Positions 53,553 through 63,087 of a DNA stretch of 64,000 nt are shown here, in pieces (position 1 is the first letter of the stretch; every line of letters begins with the position of its first letter). The notes beneath the pieces were generated by a model that saw only the letters and a program-made list of their open reading frames with translations, had not been told where the DNA came from and searched no databases. The position numbers were made by a program, and so were the translations under genes. The stretch spans positions 1 to 64,000 of the forward strand of contig NZ_JAYFNG010000053.1 of the NCBI RefSeq assembly GCF_034933565.1, written 5' to 3'. The DNA is from Raineyella sp034933565. GTDB lineage: Bacteria; Actinomycetota; Actinomycetes; Propionibacteriales; Propionibacteriaceae.

Positions 53553-55826
53553 GTGTTCGACTCCGCTGACACCCGCCCGAGCGGCGCTCCCCGTGCCGCA
53601 CGTCTCCCCCGGGAGCGCACCCATCACGGTCGCACCTTTCTCGATCCGTACGAGTGGCTGCGGGACGACGACCCGGCGGTGGACGCCTACCTGCGGGCGG
53701 AGAACGACTGGTTCGACGCCTGCACGGCCGACCAGGAAGAGCTGCGGCGCTCCCTCGTCGCCGACATCGCCGCCCGCACCCAGCAGACCGACCTCAGCGT
53801 GCCGGTGCGGGTGGTGCACGACACCGACCGCGGCCCCGTCACGTACTGGTACTACCGCCGGTTCGTGGCCGGCGACAGCTACCCGATCCAGGTGCGGTTG
53901 CGGACCGACGCCGGCCCCGACGAGCTGCCGCCACGACCGGCCGATGCCCCCGAGACGGAGGAGGTCCTGCTCGATCTCAATGCCCGGGCCGCGGGTCACG
54001 ACTTCTACCAGGTCGGCCTGCTCGACGTCTCCCCCGACGGCACCCTGCTGGCCTGGTCGGAGGACACCACCGGTGACGAACGGTTCACCGTACGGTTCCG
54101 CGATCTGATCACCGGGCAGGACCTGCCGGACACACTGCCCGAGGCGGCCTGGGGCGGGGTGTGGGCCGGGAACGAGGCGCTGGTCGTCACCCGGTGCGAC
54201 GAGGCGTGGCGCCCCTTCCAGGTGGTGGTGCACGAGCTGGGCACCCCCGTCGAGGACGACCGCGTCGTGTGGACCGAGACCGACGAGAAGTTCTGGCTCT
54301 CGGTGGACGTCTCCCGCGACCGGCGCTGGGTGCTCATCGCCTCGGCGAGCAAGGACACCACCGAGTGCGCCCTGCTGCCCGCGACGGACCCGTACGGCCC
54401 GCCCCGGGTGGTGCTGCCGCGCACCGTCGGCCTCGAGTACGACGTCGAGGTCGGCCCGGACCGGCTGTGGATCACCCACAACGCGACGTTGGCCGAGGAA
54501 CGTGCGGTGGACTTCGCCGTCGCCACCGCCCCGTTCACCGCCCGCTCCCTCGACGACTGGACCCCGGTGGTGCGGCCGTGTCCGGGGGTGCGGGTCCTCG
54601 GCGTCGACGCGTACGCCACCCATCAGGTCGTCCACGTCCGCCACGACGGCGCCCTGGACGCGTACGTGATCCCGACCGGCAGCTGGCAGGCGCAGATCGC
54701 CGAGCCGGCCCGGGCGGACCGGCTGCCCGGGCGGTCGATCGCGGCCGCACTGACCGGCGTCGGCGCCGCGGGGCCCACCACCGTGCAGGCGCTGCCGCTG
54801 CCCGAGCTGGGCCCGCACCGGGTCCGTGCTGTCTTCACCTCGCTGGTCGACCCGCAGACGGTGGTGGAGTGCGATCTGTCCCCCGCCGGCGCACTGGCCG
54901 ACACGCCGGTGCACGTCCTGCGGCGGACCCCGGTCCTCGACCACCCCGAGCACGGTCCCTACCGCCCGGAGGACTATCGACAGTCCCGGCTGTGGGCGAC
55001 CGCTGACGACGGCACCCGGGTGCCGATCTCGGTCGTGCACCGCCGCGACGTGCCCCTCGACGGCACCGCCCCGGCCCTGCTCTACGGCTACGGGGCGTAC
55101 GAGATCAGCATCGACCCGGAGTTCAGCATCTCCCGGTTGTCCCTGCTCGATCGCGGCTTCGTCGTCGCGCTCGCCCACGTCCGCGGCGGCGGCGAGCTCG
55201 GGCGCACCTGGTACGACGACGGCCGGCTGCTGCACAAGGTCCACACGTTCACCGATTTCGTCGCCTGTGCCCGCCGGCTGGTCGAGGCCGGCTACACCCG
55301 GCCGGAGCGACTGGTGGCCGAGGGCGGCAGCGCCGGCGGACTGCTGATGGGCGCGGTCGCCAACCTCGCCCCCGAGGCGTTCGCGGGCATCCTGGCCGAG
55401 GTGCCGTTCGTCGACCCGTTGACGACGATCCTCAAGCCGGAGCTGCCGCTGACCGTGACCGAATGGGAGGAGTGGGGCGACCCGCTCACCGACCCGGCCG
55501 TGTACGACTACCTGGCCGGCTACTCCCCGTACGAGAACGTGGCCGCCCGGCACTACCCGAAGATCCTCGCCACCAGCGGCCTGCACGACACCCGGGTGTC
55601 GTACGTCGAGCCGGCGAAGTGGGTGGCCGCGCTGCGCCACACCGCCACGAACGCGGACACCGACATCCTGCTACGGGTGGAGATGGAGGCGGGCCACGGC
55701 GGGGTGTCGGGCCGCTACGAAGGGTGGGCGGAGCGCGCCCGGGAACTGGCCTGGGTGATCACCGTCGCGGGCACCCAGCCGTACCGGGCCACAAGGCCTG
55801 GTCGGACCGGGCGAGGAGAATGGTGA
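53553..55826 (+). CDS. ptrB: S9 family oligopeptidase (oligopeptidase B type)
   Basis: Serine peptidase of 757 aa with a beta-propeller (~75-400) guarding an alpha/beta-hydrolase domain. Triad: S593 (EGGSAGGLLMG), D679 (GLHDTRVSY), H715 (AGHGGVSGRYEG). The acidic and aromatic residues of oligopeptidase B are plausible, giving cleavage after Arg or Lys in small peptides. No signal peptide, so cytosolic. The stop codon lies at the start of a 21-bp tandem duplication. Confidence 0.92.
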   Translation: MFDSADTRPSGAPRAARLPRERTHHGRTFLDPYEWLRDDDPAVDAYLRAENDWFDACTADQEELRRSLVADIAARTQQTDLSVPVRVVHDTDRGPVTYWYYRRFVAGDSYPIQVRLRTDAGPDELPPRPADAPETEEVLLDLNARAAGHDFYQVGLLDVSPDGTLLAWSEDTTGDERFTVRFRDLITGQDLPDTLPEAAWGGVWAGNEALVVTRCDEAWRPFQVVVHELGTPVEDDRVVWTETDEKFWLSVDVSRDRRWVLIASASKDTTECALLPATDPYGPPRVVLPRTVGLEYDVEVGPDRLWITHNATLAEERAVDFAVATAPFTARSLDDWTPVVRPCPGVRVLGVDAYATHQVVHVRHDGALDAYVIPTGSWQAQIAEPARADRLPGRSIAAALTGVGAAGPTTVQALPLPELGPHRVRAVFTSLVDPQTVVECDLSPAGALADTPVHVLRRTPVLDHPEHGPYRPEDYRQSRLWATADDGTRVPISVVHRRDVPLDGTAPALLYGYGAYEISIDPEFSISRLSLLDRGFVVALAHVRGGGELGRTWYDDGRLLHKVHTFTDFVACARRLVEAGYTRPERLVAEGGSAGGLLMGAVANLAPEAFAGILAEVPFVDPLTTILKPELPLTVTEWEEWGDPLTDPAVYDYLAGYSPYENVAARHYPKILATSGLHDTRVSYVEPAKWVAALRHTATNADTDILLRVEMEAGHGGVSGRYEGWAERARELAWVITVAGTQPYRATRPGRTGRGEW

Positions 55827-55866
55827 CAGTCCGCAGGTCCGGCTGGACAGTCCGCAGGTCCGGCTG
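55825..55866 (+). repeat. 21-bp perfect tandem duplication beginning in the S9 stop codon
   Basis: Identical 21-mers at 55825-55845 and 55846-55866 (each containing ACAGTCCGCAGGTCCGGC). The first two bases are the GA of the TGA stop. Confidence 0.95.
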
Positions 55867-55880
55867 ACATGAGAGAGCCC

Positions 55881-55900
55881 CGGCGCTGCGTGCTGCGCCG
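55881..55900. terminator. possible terminator after the S9 peptidase
   Basis: CGGCGC and GCGCCG around an eight-base loop, with further CCC/GGG pairing possible outside. Confidence 0.35.
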
Positions 55901-56072
55901 ACCGGGCCCCGACGGGACGCCGACCACCCACCGTGCCCACCCCGAGCTGTCATTGACGGGTCAACCCTGACCGGTCACAGGCCCGGATCAGGGTCGGCTC
56001 AGGGTGTCTTCGGGAATGAATTCCACGCTGAGGGACGTTGAATGTCCGTAGGCAACGGAAAGGGGCCCCCCT

Positions 56073-57047
56073 GTGGCTACGACGCGCACACGCACCAGTG
56101 ATGGCATCGACGGCAAGGATGCGGTCGGACTCTACCTCGACGGCATCGCCAAGACCCCGCTGCTGAGCGCCGAAGAGGAAGTCGCCCTCGCGAAGAAGAT
56201 AGAACTCGGACTCTATGCCGAGCACATCCTGTCCGGAGACGTCACCATGGCGGACCGGCGGGCCGCCGTCGCGGAGCGCGACGGCCTCATCCTTCGGCGC
56301 CCGAGCGTCGAAGAGCTCAGATTCCTCGTCGCCGAGGGCGAGGAGGCCATGCAGCAGTTCGTCCAGGCCAACCTGCGTCTGGTCGTCTCGGTCGCCCGGA
56401 AGTACGGCCGCGGCCAGATGCCGCTGCTCGACCTCGTCCAGGAGGGCAACACGGGCCTGATCAGGGCGGTCGAGAAGTTCGACTACGCCAAGGGATTCAA
56501 GTTCTCGACGTACGCCACCTGGTGGGTACGCCAGTCGATCTCCCGCGGCATCGCCCAGCAGGGACGCATCGTACGGCTGCCGGTCCACGTGGCCGAGCAG
56601 GTCAACCAGGTCGGGGCCGTCCGCCGCACGCTCGAGCGTGCCCTCGGGCGCGAGCCCGAGCTGGCCGAGATCGCCGCCGAGATGGGGCTGGAGGAGGAGA
56701 AGGTCGTCGATCTGATCCGCTTCGGGCATGACCACGTCAGTCTCGACGCGCCGGTGGAGCAGGACGGTGACACGGCACTGGGTGACCTGATCGCCCGGGA
56801 ACCGATGCCCGGCCCCGATGAGGTCGTCCTGGACGCGGAGGACCACGCGTTCCTGGAGGAACTGCTCGCCACCCTGGACGACCGTTCGGCCGATGTCGTA
56901 CGGCGCCGCTACGGTCTGCTCGACGGACGCCAGGCCAAGCTCGCCGACATCGGCGCGGTCTGGGGCATCACCGCCGAGCGGGTCCGCCAGATCGAACGGC
57001 ACGCGATCACCCAGCTGCGCGTCCGCAGCGAGGAGATGGCCGCCTGA
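56073..57047 (+). CDS. sigB: group 2 RpoD-family sigma factor (SigB type)
   Basis: Sigma-70 factor of 324 aa lacking the long region 1.1. It starts with region 1.2 (DAVGLYLDGIAKTPLLSAEEE), followed by regions 2 to 4 complete: LDLVQEGNTGLIRAVEKFDYA, WWVRQSISRGIAQQ, WGITAERVRQIERHAITQLR. GTG with AAAGGGG ahead. Its pairing with sigA 5 kb away mirrors SigA/SigB of mycobacteria, where SigB serves stress and stationary phase; that role here is inference. A TTGAC-GG-GTCAA inverted repeat lies at 55953-55964. Confidence 0.92.
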   Translation: MATTRTRTSDGIDGKDAVGLYLDGIAKTPLLSAEEEVALAKKIELGLYAEHILSGDVTMADRRAAVAERDGLILRRPSVEELRFLVAEGEEAMQQFVQANLRLVVSVARKYGRGQMPLLDLVQEGNTGLIRAVEKFDYAKGFKFSTYATWWVRQSISRGIAQQGRIVRLPVHVAEQVNQVGAVRRTLERALGREPELAEIAAEMGLEEEKVVDLIRFGHDHVSLDAPVEQDGDTALGDLIAREPMPGPDEVVLDAEDHAFLEELLATLDDRSADVVRRRYGLLDGRQAKLADIGAVWGITAERVRQIERHAITQLRVRSEEMAA

Positions 57048-57080
57048 CAACCGACCACGGGTCGGTCGCTACGAGAAAGA

Positions 57081-57125
57081 TTCGGCCGGGGAGGCAGCGC
57101 CCAGTGCACTGCCTCCCCGGCCGAA
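57081..57125. terminator. bidirectional terminator between sigB and tesB
   Basis: Perfect 17-bp stem (57081-57097 with 57109-57125) and 11-base loop between convergent genes. Confidence 0.9.
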
Positions 57126-57251
57126 CATCGTTCCCGGTCCGGTCACCGGATCTCATCGCATGCCCGGCCGGGCCGGATCGCGCGCCCGGCCGGTGGCCGG
57201 GGGACGCCGGCCGGTGGCCCCGAGGCGCCCGCGGCCACCGGGCCGGCCCGC

Positions 57252-58127
57252 CTAGGCTTTGCGGATCAGGCCCTCCTGGGCCTGGGTCGAGACCAGTTCA
57301 CCGTTCTGGAACACCCGGCCGAGGGCCAGCCCGACGGCCATCGACGCCGACGGCGAGACCTGTTCGAAGAGCATCCAGTCGTCCACCCGGAACGGCCGGT
57401 GGAACCAGGTCGAATGATCCAGCGAGACTGCGAGCAGCTCGGGGCTGAAGCTCACGCCGTGGCTGACCAGGGTCGTGGTCAGCAGCGACACGTCCGACAG
57501 GTAGGCCAGGATGCAGTCGTGCAGCCGCTGGTTGACCACCGGATCGGTGCCGACGTCCGGGATCCGCCCGTTGGTGCGGTACCAGAAGCGCTGGGCGGAC
57601 GGATGTGCGGCGTGTTCCTTCGCCTCCCCCACCCAGCGGATGTCGAGTACGCCCCATTCCTCGTCGACATCGAGGAACGGCAGGCCCATCCGCCGGTAGA
57701 CCCGCTCGGTCTCGGGCCCGCCGTCGAGGCGGGGGCACTCGTCCGGGCCGGGGATGTCCGGCGGCAGGGAGTCCTGGTGCTCGAGCCCCTCCTCGGGGAC
57801 CTTGAACGAGGCGGTGAGCCGGAAGATCTGCTTGCCGTGCTGCTTCGCGGTCACCGAGCGGGTGGTGAACGTACGGCCGTCACGCTCGGCGGAGACGTAG
57901 TAGATCAGCGGGGCGTCGTACTTGCCCGGTCGGAGGAAGTAGGCGTGCAGGGAGTGCACCCGGCGGTCGAGCGGCACGGTGAAGTAGGCCGCGGCCAGGG
58001 CCTGGGCGAGCACCTGTCCCCCGAACACCCGCTGCAGTCCCGACTGTGGGTTGCGCCCCCGGTAGAGACCGGGCTCGATCTCCTCCAGCTGCATCAGGTC
58101 GACGAGGTCTTGGATGCTCTTGGGCAC
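57252..58127 (-). CDS. tesB: acyl-CoA thioesterase II
   Basis: Double hot-dog thioesterase of 291 aa releasing free acids from acyl-CoAs. Family stretches: RVFGGQVLAQALAAAYFTV, VHSLHAYFLRPG in the first half; SLDHSTWFHRPFRVDDWML and the C-terminal STQAQEGLIRKA in the second, with the catalytic Asp in the SLDHS context. GTG at 58127 lies five bases after the PAC2 stop with AAGGAT ahead; the longer ORF to 58151 overlaps that gene. Confidence 0.94.
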   Translation of the reverse strand: MPKSIQDLVDLMQLEEIEPGLYRGRNPQSGLQRVFGGQVLAQALAAAYFTVPLDRRVHSLHAYFLRPGKYDAPLIYYVSAERDGRTFTTRSVTAKQHGKQIFRLTASFKVPEEGLEHQDSLPPDIPGPDECPRLDGGPETERVYRRMGLPFLDVDEEWGVLDIRWVGEAKEHAAHPSAQRFWYRTNGRIPDVGTDPVVNQRLHDCILAYLSDVSLLTTTLVSHGVSFSPELLAVSLDHSTWFHRPFRVDDWMLFEQVSPSASMAVGLALGRVFQNGELVSTQAQEGLIRKA

Positions 58128-58131
58128 CGAA

Positions 58132-59049
58132 TCATCCTTCCGGGGTGTCACCGTCCCCTGTGTCGCGGCGACGGTCGTGTTCGGCCAGAAATCGTTCGAA
58201 CTCCTCGGCGAGTTCGTCCGCGCTGGGCAGGTCGCCCACCAAGGTGCGGAACTCGTCGTAGTTCGACTCCAGAATGGACACTACCGCCGGACCGTTCTCG
58301 GTCGCCGCAACCTGCTGGTCGATTTCGGCACGGTTCGCCACCGCCCGCTCCTCCAGCTCCGCCGGCACCAGGTTGAGCCCGCACGAGGCCTGGATCGCCT
58401 CCAGCGCCGCCAGGGCGGAGGCCACGTGCTCCGACTTGCCCAGGTAGTAGGGCACGCACACGTCGATGCCCAGCGTCCGATGGCCCTTCTCGGCGAGCAC
58501 CGCCTCCAGGTACGTGCCGAACGTCGCCATCACCGACAGCGAGCCGCTGAACGCGTCCCACGGGTGCAGCACCAGCTCCGGGTCGGGCGAATGGGTGAAG
58601 ACCTGCGGCGGCCGGGTGTGCGGGACCCGCATCGGCAGTCCGGTGAGGTTGACCGTCAGACGTACGTCCAGGGCCGCGATGAGCTCGAGCACCGCGGCGA
58701 CCGCCCGGTCCCAGAGCAGCATCGGCTCGGGCCCGACCAGGGCCAGGAAGGTCTCCCCGGCCGCATCGGTCATCGCCTGGAGCACCAGCTCCGGGGCAGG
58801 GGTCCGGGTGAAGTGGCCGTCCTCGAAGTCGAGCTCCGGGCGCCGGTCGGCGTACTGGGTGAGCAGGTCGAGGTCGAACCGGGCCAGCGGCCGGTGACTG
58901 AACAGGCCGAGCAGGTGGTCGCCGACGACCTGTTGCAGCTCCCCGGCGCTGCCCGCGCCGTCCAGCAGGAGCAGCAGGACCGGGCGCTTCCCACCCAGCT
59001 CGGCCCAGCCATCGCGGTGGGTCCGGTACAGCGGGAGGGATGGGGACAT
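58132..59049 (-). CDS. PAC2 family protein
   Basis: Protein of 305 aa of the PAC2 family (proteasome assembly chaperone 2-like fold). Recognisable features: FSHRPLARFDLDLL, LVGPEPMLLWDRAV, LTGLPMRVPHTRPP and VCVPYYLGKSEHV. Actinobacterial members are common and their role is unsettled. A TACTGT element ends seven bases before the ATG, so it heads a two-gene unit with tesB. The C-terminus is charged. Confidence 0.88.
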   Translation of the reverse strand: MSPSLPLYRTHRDGWAELGGKRPVLLLLLDGAGSAGELQQVVGDHLLGLFSHRPLARFDLDLLTQYADRRPELDFEDGHFTRTPAPELVLQAMTDAAGETFLALVGPEPMLLWDRAVAAVLELIAALDVRLTVNLTGLPMRVPHTRPPQVFTHSPDPELVLHPWDAFSGSLSVMATFGTYLEAVLAEKGHRTLGIDVCVPYYLGKSEHVASALAALEAIQASCGLNLVPAELEERAVANRAEIDQQVAATENGPAVVSILESNYDEFRTLVGDLPSADELAEEFERFLAEHDRRRDTGDGDTPEG

Positions 59050-59056
59050 GGTCCCC

Positions 59057-59062
59057 ACAGTA
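59057..59062 (-). promoter_or_regulatory. leaderless -10 element (TACTGT) for the PAC2-tesB unit
   Basis: TACTGT on the minus strand ends seven bases before the ATG at 59049. Confidence 0.55.
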
Positions 59063-59118
59063 CCCGCCCGCCCATCAGCCGGGGCCGGCGACGGAGCCGG
59101 ACCACCCCACCGGCCAGG

Positions 59119-59202
59119 GCCGATGACGGGAACCGTGCCCGGGCGCCGGTGACGAGAACCGGGCCGACCCATCAGGCGGAGCCGGTGACGAGAACCGGGC
59201 CG
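59119..59202. repeat. 22-bp repeats downstream of hrpA
   Basis: A 22-mer containing CCGGTGACGAGAACCGGGCC occurs at 59145-59166 and 59181-59202, identical, with a degenerate copy at 59119-59140. It fills the spacer between the hrpA stop and the PAC2 promoter. Confidence 0.8.
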
Positions 59203-59226
59203 GATGACCCGGTGGCCGGGCCGGAT

Positions 59227-62200
59227 TCAGGCAGTGGCGCGCTCGAGCGCCTTGCGGACCCGCTTGGCGGAGATCGTCATCCGGGTGCCGAGGGTCTGGG
59301 CGAACAGGCTGACCCGCAGTTCCTCCAGCATCCAACCGATTTCCTCGATGTCGGCGGGGAGCCGACCCGGGGGTTGGCCCGCGCACAGGTCCGCGTAGGC
59401 GTCCTCGAGGAGGTTCACCGTCTCCATCGCCCGGCTGTCGCGGGCGGCGGCACCCGGCAGGGCGGCCAGTCGGGCGACGATCGCCTTGAGATAGACGGGG
59501 AGCCGCTCGTAGTAGGGGTCGTCGGTGGCCGCGATGAATCCCGGGAAGACCAGAGCGGCGCGCTGCTCGGTGACGTCGGCGCGGACATCGGGGTCGATGA
59601 CCGAGGCCAGCGCAAGGCTGATCTGCTGGTCGGCCCGCAGGATCTCGGCAGCCACGGCCACCACGTGGCGCATGTGATCGGCGTTGTCCTGTCGTACGGT
59701 GTCGCAGAGGGCGGCGAACGCCCGCTCGTCGCGGATGTCGACCGGATCGACGACCCGGGCGACCAGATCGCCGACCGACTTCAGCCGGGCGTCGGCGAGC
59801 AGCTCGGGCACCGAGGCGTACGGGCTGGAGCCGAGGGCGAACTTGTCCGGGTTGGGCAGGTGGGAGACGACCCACCGGGTCGGGTCCGGCGTGTTGAGCA
59901 GGACCAGCCGGCGCAGACCGGCCCGGTGGCTGGTCGCGGCATGGGCGGCGGTGTCCTGCACGACGCTGCCGACGGTGGCGCCCTCGTCGGCCAGGGCCGG
60001 ATGGCCGGTGGCCCGGGTGCCTCCGCGCGCCACCGTCACCTCCCGCGGCAAGGTGCCGAACGCCCAGGTGACCGAGCCGGCGTGTCCGGCCGTACGGGAA
60101 GCCTTCGACAGGGTCGCCGCCACCGAACGGGTGTGGTCCTGCTGGAGCGCGGCGAGGTCCTTGCCCCGGGCCATCTCCACCTCGGTGGCCGGACCGCCAT
60201 CGCCATGGTCGGTGCGGACGACGACGAAGGTGACCCGCAGGTGATCGGGCAGCCGGGCCGGATCCCAGTCGGCGGGCGCGACGCGCAGGCCCACGTCGGC
60301 GGCCAGCCGGCGCCCGAGCGCGGCGGTGAGGGAGGTGGCCGCCGGGTCGACCGGCCCGGCGGTGATGTCCTCGTCGAGCTCGGCGAGCAGCCGCCGGGCC
60401 CAGTCGGGGGCCGGCACCACCCGGGTGCGCTGGGCCTTGGGCAGGGAGCGGATCAGCTGGGTGACGAGGTCGAGCCGCAGTCCGGGCACCTGCCAGCTGA
60501 ACGGGGCGGCGGGCAGTTCGCTGAGGACCGGCAGCGGGACGCGTACGCTCACCCCGTCGGCACCGGCCCCCGGGTCGAACACGTACTCCACGGCCAGGGT
60601 GTGCCCCGCCACCTGCCAGGTGTCGGGGAAGTCGCCGGCCCGGCCGAGGTCGGCACTGTCCTGCACCATGTCCTCGAGGGCCAGGTCGAGGAAGGTGTCC
60701 GCCTCGCGGCGCTTGGTCCGCCACCAGGCGTCGAACCCTGCCACCGTGCACACGTCGGTGGGGATCCGGGCGTCGTAGAAGTCGAAGATCGCCTGGTCGT
60801 CGACGACGATGTCGCGGCGGCGGGTCCGCTCCTCGAGCTCCTCGGCCCGCCGGCGGGTCTCCTCGTTGCGGGACCAGAAGTGGTGCCGGGTGTGCCACTC
60901 CCCCTCGACCAGGGCGGAGCGGATGAAGATCTCCCGCGCGGCGACCGGGTCGACCCGGGCGTACGACACCTGACGGCGCGCGATCACCGGGACCCCGTAC
61001 AGGCTGGCGGTCTCGTACGCCACCGCCTGGCCGGCGCGCATCGACCAGTGCGGCTCGGCGTAGTGCCGCTTGAGCAGGTGGCCGCCGACCTCCTCCACCC
61101 AGTCGGCGCGGATCCCCGCGACGGTGTGGGCCCACAACCGGGTGGTCTCGACCAGCTCGTTGGCCATCACCAGCTCCGGCGGGTGCTTGGCGAGGGAGGA
61201 GCCCGGGTTGATCGCGAACCGGGCGCCCCGGGCGCCGAGATACTCCCGCGGGCCGCGACGGATCCGGCCCCGGCCGTCGCGAGGGCGGTGCTTCTTCTCG
61301 TCCTTGAGATCGGCCAGGCCGATGTGCGACAACAGGCCGGTCAGCACCGCGATGTGCACCCGGTCGGCGTCGGCCGCCTGCTGGTTGCGGTTCAGGCCCA
61401 GGTCGCGGCAGATGTCACGCAGCTGGTTCTGCAGGTCCTGCCACTCACGGATCCGCAGGTAGTTGAGGAACTCCTCGCGGCACATCCGCCGGAAGGCGTT
61501 GCCGGACATCTCCCGACGGCGGGTGGTCAGGTAGTCCCACAGCCGCAGCAGCGCGACGAAGTCCGACCCGTCGGGCTCCGGGGCCGGTCCGTCGCCGGCC
61601 GTCGACGTCCCCTCGGCCGGCATCGGTGCCCAGAACCGCCGGTGCAGCTGATCGGCCTTCTCCCGCTGCTCGCGCGGCCGTTCCCGGGGGTCCTGGATGG
61701 TGAGGCCGGCGACCAGCACGACCATCTCGCGCAGGCAGCCGTAGTGCTCCCCCGCCAGCAGCATCCGGCCCATCCGGGGATCGAGCGGGATCCGGGCCAG
61801 CTGGTGGCCGAGCCGGGTCAGCCGGGGCCGGGACCGGGTGGCCTGCGGGGCAAGCGCCCCCAGTTCGTCGAGCAGCCGCATGCCGTCGGTGATCTGCACC
61901 GACTCCGGCGCCTCGACGAACGGGAAGCCCTCGATGTCACCCAGCCGTACCTCGGCCATCTGCAGGATGACCGAGGCGAGGTTGGTCCGCAGGATCTCCG
62001 GCTCGGTGAACTCGGGGCGGGACAGATAGTCCTCCTCCGAGTACAACCGGACGCAGATGCCCGGTGCGACCCGGCCGCACCGGCCGGCCCGCTGATCGGC
62101 CGAGGCCCGCGAGACGGGTTCGATCGGCAGCCGCTGCACCTTGGTCCGGGTGGAGTAGCGGGAGATCCGGGCGGTGCCGGGGTCGATGACGTAGCGGATC

Positions 62201-63087
62201 CCGGGGACGGTCAACGAGGTCTCGGCGACATTGGTGGCGAGCACGACCCGCCGGCCGGTGTGCGGGGTGAAGACCCGGTGTTGCTCGGCGGCCGACAGCC
62301 GGGCGTACAGCGGCAGCACCTCGGTGCGCGGCAGCTTCAGGTCGCTGATCGCCTCGGCGGCGTCGCGGATCTCCCGCTCCCCGGACAGGAAGACGAGGAT
62401 GTCCCCGGGGCCCTCGGCCGACAGCTCGCGGATCGCGTCGCAGATCCCCTCGTTCTGGTCCTTCTCCACCGCCGGGCGGCCCTCGTCATCGGCCCCGGCA
62501 TCGACCAGCGGGCGATAGCGCAGCTCAACGGGATACGTACGTCCCGACACCTCGATCACCGGGGCGTCGTCGAAGTGCCGGCTGAACCGCTCGGTGTCGA
62601 TGGTGGCGGAGGTGACGATGACCTTCAGGTCGGGGCGGCGTGGCAGCAGCTGCTTGAGATAGCCGAGCAAGAAGTCGATGTTGAGCGACCGCTCGTGGGC
62701 CTCGTCGATGATGATCGTGTCCCACGACCGCAGGTCGCGGTCGTGGGAGATCCCGGCGAGCAGGATGCCGTCGGTCATCACCGTCAGGGCCGTCTCACGC
62801 TGCGCCTTGCGGGTGAACCGGACCTGGTAGCCGACCTCGTCACCGAGCTCGACCGCCATCTCCTCGGCGATCCGTTCCGCCACGGTGCGCGCAGCGAGCC
62901 GTCGCGGCTGGGTGTGCGCGATCCGCGTACGACCCAGCTGCAGGCACAGCTTCGGCAGCTGCGTGGTCTTGCCCGATCCTGTCTCCCCGGCGACGATGAC
63001 GACCTGGGACTGTGACAGAGCTGCGGCGATGTCGTCCACCCGCGCGCTGATCGGCAGCTCCGCGGGGAAGGTGATGGTGGGGCTCAG
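59227..63087 (-). CDS. hrpA: ATP-dependent RNA helicase HrpA, probable CTG start
   Basis: DEAH-box helicase of 1286 aa. Motifs: GETGSGKTTQLPK (Walker A), DEAHERSLN (motif II), SATIDTERF (III), QRAGRCGRV (VI); then the helicase-associated and OB domains, and a long C-terminal DUF3418 region to ~1286. No ATG or GTG exists upstream of GTG 63039, yet the family-conserved ITFPAELPISARV lies before it. CTG at 63087 overlaps the Usp stop as CTGA and has GGGGAGG nine bases ahead, so it is the likely start. Confidence 0.92.
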   Translation of the reverse strand: MSPTITFPAELPISARVDDIAAALSQSQVVIVAGETGSGKTTQLPKLCLQLGRTRIAHTQPRRLAARTVAERIAEEMAVELGDEVGYQVRFTRKAQRETALTVMTDGILLAGISHDRDLRSWDTIIIDEAHERSLNIDFLLGYLKQLLPRRPDLKVIVTSATIDTERFSRHFDDAPVIEVSGRTYPVELRYRPLVDAGADDEGRPAVEKDQNEGICDAIRELSAEGPGDILVFLSGEREIRDAAEAISDLKLPRTEVLPLYARLSAAEQHRVFTPHTGRRVVLATNVAETSLTVPGIRYVIDPGTARISRYSTRTKVQRLPIEPVSRASADQRAGRCGRVAPGICVRLYSEEDYLSRPEFTEPEILRTNLASVILQMAEVRLGDIEGFPFVEAPESVQITDGMRLLDELGALAPQATRSRPRLTRLGHQLARIPLDPRMGRMLLAGEHYGCLREMVVLVAGLTIQDPRERPREQREKADQLHRRFWAPMPAEGTSTAGDGPAPEPDGSDFVALLRLWDYLTTRRREMSGNAFRRMCREEFLNYLRIREWQDLQNQLRDICRDLGLNRNQQAADADRVHIAVLTGLLSHIGLADLKDEKKHRPRDGRGRIRRGPREYLGARGARFAINPGSSLAKHPPELVMANELVETTRLWAHTVAGIRADWVEEVGGHLLKRHYAEPHWSMRAGQAVAYETASLYGVPVIARRQVSYARVDPVAAREIFIRSALVEGEWHTRHHFWSRNEETRRRAEELEERTRRRDIVVDDQAIFDFYDARIPTDVCTVAGFDAWWRTKRREADTFLDLALEDMVQDSADLGRAGDFPDTWQVAGHTLAVEYVFDPGAGADGVSVRVPLPVLSELPAAPFSWQVPGLRLDLVTQLIRSLPKAQRTRVVPAPDWARRLLAELDEDITAGPVDPAATSLTAALGRRLAADVGLRVAPADWDPARLPDHLRVTFVVVRTDHGDGGPATEVEMARGKDLAALQQDHTRSVAATLSKASRTAGHAGSVTWAFGTLPREVTVARGGTRATGHPALADEGATVGSVVQDTAAHAATSHRAGLRRLVLLNTPDPTRWVVSHLPNPDKFALGSSPYASVPELLADARLKSVGDLVARVVDPVDIRDERAFAALCDTVRQDNADHMRHVVAVAAEILRADQQISLALASVIDPDVRADVTEQRAALVFPGFIAATDDPYYERLPVYLKAIVARLAALPGAAARDSRAMETVNLLEDAYADLCAGQPPGRLPADIEEIGWMLEELRVSLFAQTLGTRMTISAKRVRKALERATA

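Noticed and set aside
51891..55640. 1249-codon minus-strand frame suggesting a giant fusion protein
   Set aside because: Only the first-described 497 codons (51891-53384) match the GCS2 family; the rest is antisense of the S9 peptidase.
58114..63015. Open frame of 1633 codons on the plus strand
   Set aside because: It is the antisense of hrpA, PAC2 and tesB starts; the translation is low-complexity Arg/Gly/Asp-rich with no domain, typical of high-GC shadow frames.
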